This document shows, one piece after another, positions 8,115 through 14,169 of a stretch of DNA of 15,402 bases; position 1 is the stretch's first letter, and every line of letters begins with the position of its first letter. The notes under the pieces are model-generated. The model saw nothing but the letters and a program-made list of their open reading frames with translations. It was not told where the DNA came from and did no database searches. Origin of the DNA: Planctomycetota bacterium. Its GTDB lineage: Bacteria; Planctomycetota; Phycisphaerae; WQYP01. The stretch covers positions 1 to 15,402 of the forward strand of contig JAJZCT010000012.1 of NCBI GenBank assembly GCA_021828925.1, in the 5' to 3' direction. The position numbers and the translations under genes are program-made.

Positions 8115-10712
8115 ATGAAAGTCATTAACCGCACAGCCCTTACCTTCGCCCCCTTGGCGGGACGATCCAATTTTCCCGGCCACTCCATGACGCTTATTGC
8201 CAAAGCCACGTACATCTTAAAGCCGGGACAGCCACCGATCGCGCTGCCTAAGCAACCCTTTCCCACCGGCGATGAATTCTACCCCGATGATGAAGAAAAA
8301 ATCGGGCCACCGCGCTATGAATCGGATTTTGCCTATTTCAAGCCCAAAGCCGATCTGCTTTTAGTTGGCACCTGCCATCCGCCGGGCGGCACACCCATTC
8401 CTGTGTGCCACGCGGTATTTCAAGTCGGAAATAAGAGTGTTAAATTGACGGTCGCCGGTGATCGTCGCTGGGAAAAAAAGCTGCTTAGCCGAAGCGCTAC
8501 CGCTCCGCAGCCTTTTCGTTCCATGGCACTGCGTTATGAAAATAGCTACGGCGGCCCCGGCTTTGTCGCCAACCCAATCGGCAAGGGCCATGAGCCACTG
8601 CGCGGCGGACAAGGGCAGGAAATCTGGCAGTTGCCCAATATCGAAAATCCTTCCCAGCTAATTCAAAATCCCAAAGACCGGCCATTTCCCGCTGGCTTTG
8701 CTCCGCTAAGCGCCAAATGGCATACGCGCGCTGGTAAGCTCGGCTCGTATGGCGGCAGTTATCGCAAAACCCGCTGGCCATGGTTTCCGGCGGATTTTGA
8801 CTACGCCTACTTTAATGCCGCCGCTCCGGACATGCAGGTGGACGGGTTTTTGCGCGGCGATGAACCATTGCTTTTTGAAAACCTGCACCCGGAACATGCA
8901 AAATATGAATCGCGCCTGCCCGGTTTACGTGTGCGCTGCTTTATCAACCGCGCCGGCGCTTCGGAAAAACAAGCGGGAAATTTTGAAGAAGTCCCCATGC
9001 ACCTCGACACGCTCTGGGTGGATATGGCATCCGAGAAGATGGTGCTGCTGTGGCGTGGCGTGGCCACGGTAAAATCCGAAGAATTTGAAGATGTCGCCGA
9101 CGTATTTATTATGGATGAACCCCTGGCGCAACCGCCCGCTTCGCTGGAGGTGTGCCGCCAGAAATTCCTGCAGTCGCAGAAAGAACCGGAAGAATCCGTA
9201 GAAGAACCGCCACCACCAGCAGCCAAACCACCTCAGCCAACCGCCGAAGAACTTGCCGCCAAAGAAAAGCAGAAGCTGGAAATGCGCCGGCAAATGGAAG
9301 CTCAAGTGGCAGCCATGTATAAAAATCTGGGCATGGACCCGGCAAAATTGCCGCCGGAGTTGAAAGCCAAGCAAGCCGCCATGCTGGATCAAATGGTTGA
9401 GGACGATCCGGCCAAAGCCTCTGCCATGCACGAAGCGGACATGCAGAATCAGCTGAAAACTGCGATGTCCAAGTCGGGCTTGGATCCGGATAACCTGCCG
9501 GCCATAAGCGCTAAAGCCCACGCCGAACAAATTAGATTCTGGGAGTCTCAGGGACTCTCACCGGTGGAAATGGCCGGCAATCCGGATCTGGCTAAAATGA
9601 GCTCGCTCTTGGGGGCCTTACTGCCAAAAATGGGCCACAACCCGGAAGATTTATCACCGTTAATCGCCCAGATGAAACAGGTTCGCGCCAAGGCCGGTAT
9701 CCCCGAACCGGAAGCAGAAAAGCCGCCGGAGGCCTTGCCAGTCTGGACGCGGCAGATGGTGGAACAAAAAGTCGCGCAAGGCGAAACACTGGCTAAGCAG
9801 AATCTCTCACAACTAGACTTGTCGCGGCTAAATCTTACCGGAGCGGACTTCTCCGGCGCTAATTTGTCCAACTGCAACCTGAAGGCGTCAACCTTGGCTC
9901 GTGGCAATTTCACCGGTGCCAATCTGGCATCGACCAATATGTCCGAGGTTCAGGGGGCAGAGGCGAATTTCAGCAAAGCCGCTTTAGCCGGTGCAACACT
10001 GGAAAGTGCGAACCTGAAACAGGCGGACTTTACGCAAGCCAACTTGGCCGGAGCGAATCTCACCGGTGCCACGCTGGATGACGCTCTGTTTGAAAAAGCC
10101 ACACTGACCGATGCTGTGCTGACCGGCGTATCGGCCAGGGAAACGTTATTTGCCCAAGCTGATCTGTCACGCGCTAAATTTCAGCAAAGCAAATGCCCAC
10201 AAGCCGATTTTACCGCTGCGACAGTCAATCAAACCGATTTTTCCAATGCTGCACTTAACGAAGCGTCCTTTGAAAAGGCCACCGGAAAGCAGGTCAATTT
10301 TGCCAATGCGGATGTAACAAAGCTGCGTGCCGATAAGGCCGATTTCCCAGATGCCAATTTGTATCAAGTTCAAGGAACCGATTCAATCTGGGCGGCGGCA
10401 AATTTAGCCGGTGCCAATATGCGTTTCGCGCAATTATCCGGTGCCACATTTACCGCAGCAGGTTTGCAGGGGGCAAATTGTTCAGCCGCCAATCTGAAAA
10501 CTGCTAAACTCAATAAAGCCAACCTTACCGGCGCAATAATGCAGCAGGCTAATTTATTTAGAGCATCCTTTGAAAAAGCCAATCTGACCTTGGCCAACTT
10601 AAGCGGAGCCAATGCGTACGGCGCGGAATTTCTTAACGCCATACTTCAGGGTCTGATTACGGATAGCGCAACGAATGTTAAAATGACCAAGCTCTCCGCG
10701 TCGGAAGCGTGA
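8115..10712 (+). CDS. T6SS tip adaptor: DUF2169 domain fused to pentapeptide-repeat domain
   Basis: DUF2169 proteins act as adaptor chaperones for T6SS effectors or PAAR-like tips, and are often encoded beside vgrG and DUF4150 genes. Residues 1 to about 335 of this 865-residue protein carry the DUF2169 signature: GDRRW at 115-119, RYENSYGG at 140-147, an FDYAYFN motif near 228, and GFLRGDEP at 244-251. A Pro/Glu-rich linker (about 357-378) leads into a helical region (about 380-540) with weak repeats. Pentapeptide repeats of the A(N/D)L.G type then run from 563 to about 845, predicting a right-handed quadrilateral beta-helix of roughly 14 coils. The AAAAGG ribosome site is 5 bases before the ATG. 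The gene begins the tip module after a 77-base gap and is followed at 14 bases by a second pentapeptide protein. No catalytic motif is seen. The domain calls are firm; the exact cargo is inferred. Confidence 0.92.
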   Translation: MKVINRTALTFAPLAGRSNFPGHSMTLIAKATYILKPGQPPIALPKQPFPTGDEFYPDDEEKIGPPRYESDFAYFKPKADLLLVGTCHPPGGTPIPVCHAVFQVGNKSVKLTVAGDRRWEKKLLSRSATAPQPFRSMALRYENSYGGPGFVANPIGKGHEPLRGGQGQEIWQLPNIENPSQLIQNPKDRPFPAGFAPLSAKWHTRAGKLGSYGGSYRKTRWPWFPADFDYAYFNAAAPDMQVDGFLRGDEPLLFENLHPEHAKYESRLPGLRVRCFINRAGASEKQAGNFEEVPMHLDTLWVDMASEKMVLLWRGVATVKSEEFEDVADVFIMDEPLAQPPASLEVCRQKFLQSQKEPEESVEEPPPPAAKPPQPTAEELAAKEKQKLEMRRQMEAQVAAMYKNLGMDPAKLPPELKAKQAAMLDQMVEDDPAKASAMHEADMQNQLKTAMSKSGLDPDNLPAISAKAHAEQIRFWESQGLSPVEMAGNPDLAKMSSLLGALLPKMGHNPEDLSPLIAQMKQVRAKAGIPEPEAEKPPEALPVWTRQMVEQKVAQGETLAKQNLSQLDLSRLNLTGADFSGANLSNCNLKASTLARGNFTGANLASTNMSEVQGAEANFSKAALAGATLESANLKQADFTQANLAGANLTGATLDDALFEKATLTDAVLTGVSARETLFAQADLSRAKFQQSKCPQADFTAATVNQTDFSNAALNEASFEKATGKQVNFANADVTKLRADKADFPDANLYQVQGTDSIWAAANLAGANMRFAQLSGATFTAAGLQGANCSAANLKTAKLNKANLTGAIMQQANLFRASFEKANLTLANLSGANAYGAEFLNAILQGLITDSATNVKMTKLSASEA
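9330..9713 (+). repeat. Imperfect helical repeats in the DUF2169-pentapeptide linker
   Basis: Between the two recognised domains of the DUF2169 protein, a short motif of the form G-x-D/S/N-P-x-x-L/M recurs. It appears as GMDPAKL at residue 406, a degenerate EDDPAKA at 429, GLDPDNL at 455, GLSPVEM at 480 and GHNPEDL at 507. The spacing is 23 to 27 residues. Sequence between the motifs is Lys/Glu/Ala/Met-rich and probably helical. This looks like a small helix-turn-helix repeat array acting as a spacer or binding platform. The alignment was made by eye. Confidence 0.5.
9801..10649 (+). repeat. Pentapeptide-repeat array, C-terminal domain of DUF2169 protein
   Basis: Residues 563 to about 845 follow the A-(N/D)-L/F-x-x five-residue period (for example GADFSGANLSNCNL and QANLAGANLTGATL). 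The DNA shows this as recurring GCNAAY/GAYYTN patterns and many CCGGYGC blocks. The array is coding repeat sequence, not a CRISPR or intergenic repeat. Confidence 0.93.
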
Positions 10713-10726
10713 TAACAGGTAGAATC

Positions 10727-12721
10727 ATGAGTTACTTTGATACCCTTGATTTTCAAAATCTGGATGTGTCCAAACTAGACTTCAAGCGCCTTTCCGAAGA
10801 GTTCAAGAATCATAGCAAACTGCTGATGAAGCGCGAAGATGTCATCGCCAAGGTGCAAGCCGGCGAATCGTTGGCGGGTGTGCAACTCTGGTGGGTGGAT
10901 TTATCCGGCGTGGATTTTAAGGGCATTAATTTCCGCCAAGCTACATTCCGTTACGTTAAATTTGCCGCCGCCAATCTGGAAAATGCGACATTCGCCGATG
11001 CGCAATTTGATAATTGTGATCTCTCCGGCGCGAATTTAACCGGTGCGAATCTTACGGATGCCAAGTTCATCAACACCATCAGCGATCAGGCTAAGTTCTG
11101 CGGTGCCAACCTTTCCGGCGCTACCGCAGTTGCGGAAATAATGCTCCTGAAGGACCCCCGAACCGTTAAGCCCTCGGCGCGCATTTTGGAAATGGCCAAA
11201 ACCAACCCTTCCATGGCGGACCTTGAGAAAGCGGGTGTCGGGTTACACGATATCGGCTTATCTGACGCCGACTTCGGCATGGGCACCTGCAGCATGAAAG
11301 AGGCGGATTTTACTAATGCCGTCATGACCAAATCGAAATTTCAAACGGTAGCTCTTGACGGCAGCAATTTTTCCGAAGCCCAATTAGGCGAATCGACGTT
11401 TCAGAATTGTGGGATGAAGGCGGTAAAAGGATTAGCGCAAGCCACGATCGCCGGTGCCACGCTGACCGAAGTGGATTTTGCGGGATCTGCCCTGCCCAAA
11501 AATATCGCGGGTTGTACGCTCCAAGCCTGCAAACTTCAGCAACGCAATTTTACCGGCTATGACTTACAGAAAACGCAATTTGCGTCCATGGATCTCACCG
11601 GCGCGGACTTCTCCGGTGCTAATCTGGAATCCAGTGGATTCAGTAAAACCAATCTTGCCACCGCCATTTTCAGCGGTGCCCAACTTAAAGGTGCAGCGTT
11701 CCAGGAATCCAATTTATCCGGCGCAGCCTTTGCGGGGTGTGATCTTACCACCACCGCCTTTGATACGTGCCGCCTCGGTGGTGCCCGCTTCTCCGGTGCC
11801 CGGCTCAATAGCGGCCGTCTTTCCGCATGTGGTCTTGAGCAGGTGGATTTTGCGGGAATGGATCTGACCGGCTGTGATTTTGCTGGCGGGCAGTTGGATG
11901 GGGCGAATTTTTCCGGATGCACCTTGACCGGGGCGGATTTTTCCAAGGCGTCCTTAAAAGGGGCCAATATCAGCCGAGCCACACTGCATGATACACTATT
12001 TTCCCAAGCCGATCTTTCCGGTGCGGACCTATCGCATAGCACGCTTCAGCACTGTGAAATGGCCGGTGCCAAAGTTGCCAAGCTGGACCTGCGCAACACG
12101 CGCATTGAAATGACTGACTTCAAAGCCGTCGATTTCACGGGCAGCCGATTGGGCCGAACCACCTTTTTTAAGTGCAACATGAAACAGATACAATGTGCCG
12201 CTATGGACATTTCCGGCTGCGATTTTTCCGATTCGGATCTGGAAAAAGCGAATTTTCAAAAAGCCCGTCTGTCCTCTGTGAACATCAGTCGAACCAATTT
12301 GAAATCCAGCAATTTCCAAGGCGCACATTTAACCGATGCCAAGGCCGAATTGGCGGACTTCACCGGGGCAAATCTCACCGGCGCAAAACTTCAAAAAGCC
12401 GATCTACGATTAACCCGCTTTGAGGATGCAACACTGGACTCTGCCGATCTCACCGGCGCGCTTCTGGACCGTGCAGACTTTACCAGAGCCAAAGCCGTGC
12501 GCGCCATGCTGCGGCAAGCCCGCATGACTTATTGCGTTCTGAATTACGGCACATTTAACGATGCTGATTTTTCAGAAGCCGATCTGAAACAGGCGGATAT
12601 GCATCGTATCATCGACATTGGCTCAATCTGGACCGGTGCGAACCTCGACAATGTAAAACGCACCGACGCCGATCTCGCATCCGCTGAAGATTTTCAGCCT
12701 CCCAAACCCGAAAAAAAATAG
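10727..12721 (+). CDS. Large pentapeptide-repeat protein of the T6SS tip module
   Basis: This 664-residue protein is almost entirely pentapeptide repeats, predicting a long right-handed quadrilateral beta-helix. Residues 1-35 are a non-repeat leader. A helical cap follows (REDVIAKVQAGESLAG from residue 36), then repeats at about 54-133, a 43-residue non-repeat interruption at about 134-176, and a long second block from 177 to about 650. At about 20 residues per coil that second block would give some 23 coils. The short C-tail is charged. I prefer the ATG at 10727, with AGG 7 bases upstream. The in-frame GTG at 10709, overlapping the previous stop, would add 6 residues but has poor ribosome-site spacing. 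Function is unknown. Its place between a DUF2169 adaptor and DUF3540/DUF4150 genes suggests a structural or adaptor part in spike-tip assembly. Gyrase-protecting Qnr-like proteins share the fold but are much shorter. Confidence 0.93.
   Translation: MSYFDTLDFQNLDVSKLDFKRLSEEFKNHSKLLMKREDVIAKVQAGESLAGVQLWWVDLSGVDFKGINFRQATFRYVKFAAANLENATFADAQFDNCDLSGANLTGANLTDAKFINTISDQAKFCGANLSGATAVAEIMLLKDPRTVKPSARILEMAKTNPSMADLEKAGVGLHDIGLSDADFGMGTCSMKEADFTNAVMTKSKFQTVALDGSNFSEAQLGESTFQNCGMKAVKGLAQATIAGATLTEVDFAGSALPKNIAGCTLQACKLQQRNFTGYDLQKTQFASMDLTGADFSGANLESSGFSKTNLATAIFSGAQLKGAAFQESNLSGAAFAGCDLTTTAFDTCRLGGARFSGARLNSGRLSACGLEQVDFAGMDLTGCDFAGGQLDGANFSGCTLTGADFSKASLKGANISRATLHDTLFSQADLSGADLSHSTLQHCEMAGAKVAKLDLRNTRIEMTDFKAVDFTGSRLGRTTFFKCNMKQIQCAAMDISGCDFSDSDLEKANFQKARLSSVNISRTNLKSSNFQGAHLTDAKAELADFTGANLTGAKLQKADLRLTRFEDATLDSADLTGALLDRADFTRAKAVRAMLRQARMTYCVLNYGTFNDADFSEADLKQADMHRIIDIGSIWTGANLDNVKRTDADLASAEDFQPPKPEKK
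10886..12676 (+). repeat. Pentapeptide-repeat arrays of the large protein (two blocks with a break)
   Basis: Block one covers 10886-11125 and block two about 11255-12676. They are separated by a break at 11126-11254 that encodes non-repeat, probably helical sequence. Typical units are GANLTGANLTDAKF and GADFSGANLESSGF. Many units have Gly before Ala/Cys, consistent with tight beta-helix corners. The near-repetitive DNA could allow recombination that changes rod length. Confidence 0.92.
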
Positions 12722-12739
12722 CTGACAAGGAGAATCATT

Positions 12740-13630
12740 ATGCACCCTGAACTATTAGAACATGATCCGATTACCGCCAAGGCGCAATTTTCGCCCGCTG
12801 AGGTGCTCATGGTCACCGATGACGGGAAAATAAAAATCCGCTTTCCCGACGACCCCGCGGAGCGCGAATTCTGGGCCACGGCAGCGATGGGCTATGGCCA
12901 AGTCGCGCAATGCGGCCAACAGGTCCTGATCGCCGGTCAGGACGCCCAATGTCTTTACGCCATCGGAATAATTCCCGGTTCGCAGAACGCAGCACCGGTG
13001 GAAAAGCGGTGCCTGCCCGGCGGAGGTTACGCGGAAATATCCACTGCCGACACCCAATCCTTTGTACGGATATTTTCCGCCGAAAATAATCTGGTTCTGG
13101 AATACAATTCGCGCACGCGCCAAACCCGCATTCACGCTGATACCGGCGGATTGGAATTGGTCGCGCCGGACGGCGATCTGGTTTTTCGCGCTGGAAAACA
13201 AATCCGCTTGGAGGCTGATTCGGTGGCTATTGAGGCAAGCCGGGTGGTGGATATCGGCATCACACATGCCATTAAGGGCGCGTTGTCGCAACTGCGCCTG
13301 CGATCGGATACTGCAAAGCTTCAGTCGCCGGAAGTTAATGTAACCGCGGAAAAATTGAATCTTTCCGCCGATCGCACCGCCGTAAAAACTTCGTCGCTAA
13401 CAGGTGACCTTGAAAATATCAAAGTCACCTCAAAGCGCACCGAACTGATTACCGAAACACTGATCAGCCGCTGTAAGAACGTGTATCAGAGCGTGGAGGA
13501 GCTTTGCCAGCTTTGTTCCGGCCGGCTGAGAATGATCGTTAAATCCACGTGGCATAGCCGCAGTCAGAATACGTACCTCAACACGCAAGAGGATTTCAAG
13601 GTTAAGGCCGATCAGATTCACCTGGGTTAA
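12740..13630 (+). CDS. DUF3540 protein, OB-fold plus beta-repeat spike-like protein
   Basis: The 296-residue product matches the DUF3540 family, which is found almost only in T6SS vgrG/DUF2169/DUF4150 neighbourhoods and has no settled function. The N-terminal region (about residues 15-85) reads as a beta-barrel: AEVLMVTDDGKIKIRFPD, then FWATAAMGYG, then CGQQVLIAGQD and LYAIGIIPG. The order of these segments parallels the VgrG OB-fold (GRVKVQF, WIRV, VGDEVIVDF, PLITGRVYN). Residues from about 130 on are alternating polar/apolar strands (such as LQSPEVNVTAEKLNLSAD) resembling VgrG or gp5 needle repeats. One Cys-containing helical segment (about 246-258) breaks the strands. A strong AAGGAG 7 bases before the ATG supports the start. 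It is 18 bases downstream of the pentapeptide gene and 18 upstream of DUF4150. The family call is fairly firm; the spike-like role is inferred. Confidence 0.85.
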   Translation: MHPELLEHDPITAKAQFSPAEVLMVTDDGKIKIRFPDDPAEREFWATAAMGYGQVAQCGQQVLIAGQDAQCLYAIGIIPGSQNAAPVEKRCLPGGGYAEISTADTQSFVRIFSAENNLVLEYNSRTRQTRIHADTGGLELVAPDGDLVFRAGKQIRLEADSVAIEASRVVDIGITHAIKGALSQLRLRSDTAKLQSPEVNVTAEKLNLSADRTAVKTSSLTGDLENIKVTSKRTELITETLISRCKNVYQSVEELCQLCSGRLRMIVKSTWHSRSQNTYLNTQEDFKVKADQIHLG

Positions 13631-13648
13631 TTTGCAGGAGTATTTACT

Positions 13649-14053
13649 ATGTTTCCAGCATCAAGTAAAGGCGGCGGCGTGTGCATGGGCATGCCCGACG
13701 TTTGCAAAACGCCATCGCCCGCCGGTCCGATACCGATTCCGTATCCGAACATCGGCAATTTAGCGCAAGCGCAAAAAACCTCCACCAAGGTCAAGTTTGA
13801 CAGTAAGGAGGCCGCCAATCTCAATACGCAAATGTCGCAATCTCAAGGCGATGAAGCGGGAACCGCCGGCGGGGTCGTTTCCGGTACCAATATGCAAACA
13901 GTGGCATTTAAAAAAGGCAGTACCAAAGTAAAAATTGAAGGTCAGCCCGCGGTATACCTCACGAGCACAACGGGGCATAATGGTTCAAATGCCAATATGC
14001 CCTCCGGAGCACAAATTGCGCCCAGTCAGGCGAAGGTCATGGTTGCGTCGTAG
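13649..14053 (+). CDS. DUF4150 PAAR-like T6SS tip protein (stand-alone)
   Basis: DUF4150 proteins are PAAR-like and are thought to cap the VgrG spike and carry effectors, with DUF2169 proteins as their adaptors. The 134-residue product has the hallmark N-terminus GGVCMGMPDVCKTPSPAGP followed by IPIPYPNIGN. It also has a Gly-rich VVSGTN segment and a tail with TTGHNGSNANMPSG followed by QIAPSQAKVMV. It stops right after the tip domain, with no C-terminal toxin. It would therefore work as a separate cap, or bind cargo non-covalently. CAGGAG 8 bases before the ATG supports the start. It ends the tightly spaced DUF2169-to-DUF4150 block. Confidence 0.93.
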   Translation: MFPASSKGGGVCMGMPDVCKTPSPAGPIPIPYPNIGNLAQAQKTSTKVKFDSKEAANLNTQMSQSQGDEAGTAGGVVSGTNMQTVAFKKGSTKVKIEGQPAVYLTSTTGHNGSNANMPSGAQIAPSQAKVMVAS

Positions 14054-14098
14054 ATTTTTTCTTCGCGCTTGATTCGATTTCAGTCCCGGTGACAATAA

Positions 14099-14136
14099 CC
14101 GGATATAATTTCCGGCAGCACCCGCGGGGTGTTGCC
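14099..14136 (+). promoter_or_regulatory. Candidate promoter -10 box and overlapping hairpins before the last gene
   Basis: The 116-base gap after DUF4150 holds an exact TATAAT at 14104-14109. It sits in the loop of a 5-bp dyad (CCGGA 14099-14103, TCCGG 14111-14115). A stronger hairpin follows: GGCAGCACCC at 14114-14123 pairs with GGGTGTTGCC at 14127-14136, with one G-U pair and a GCG loop. No good -35 box lies at the expected distance and no T-run follows the hairpin. The site could be a promoter with an operator, or a stem-loop separating two transcripts. The two stems share bases, so they cannot form together. Confidence 0.35.
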
Positions 14137-14169
14137 ATTCCGCCGGCCAGTATGAGGAACTACGGCATC

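Noticed and set aside
8925..9530. 201-codon open frame on the - strand inside the DUF2169 gene
   Set aside because: It is opposite conserved DUF2169 and linker sequence. Its Phe/His/Arg-rich composition is a shadow of the Glu/Lys/Ala-rich coding strand.
10709..10711. GTG start for the large pentapeptide protein
   Set aside because: It overlaps the previous stop codon but its purine tract is too close. The ATG at 10727 has a better-spaced AGG and gives a sensible N-terminus.
9801..12676. Periodic DNA repeats as a CRISPR or satellite array
   Set aside because: The period is set by pentapeptide codons, the units are degenerate at the DNA level, and both frames are open with good ribosome sites.
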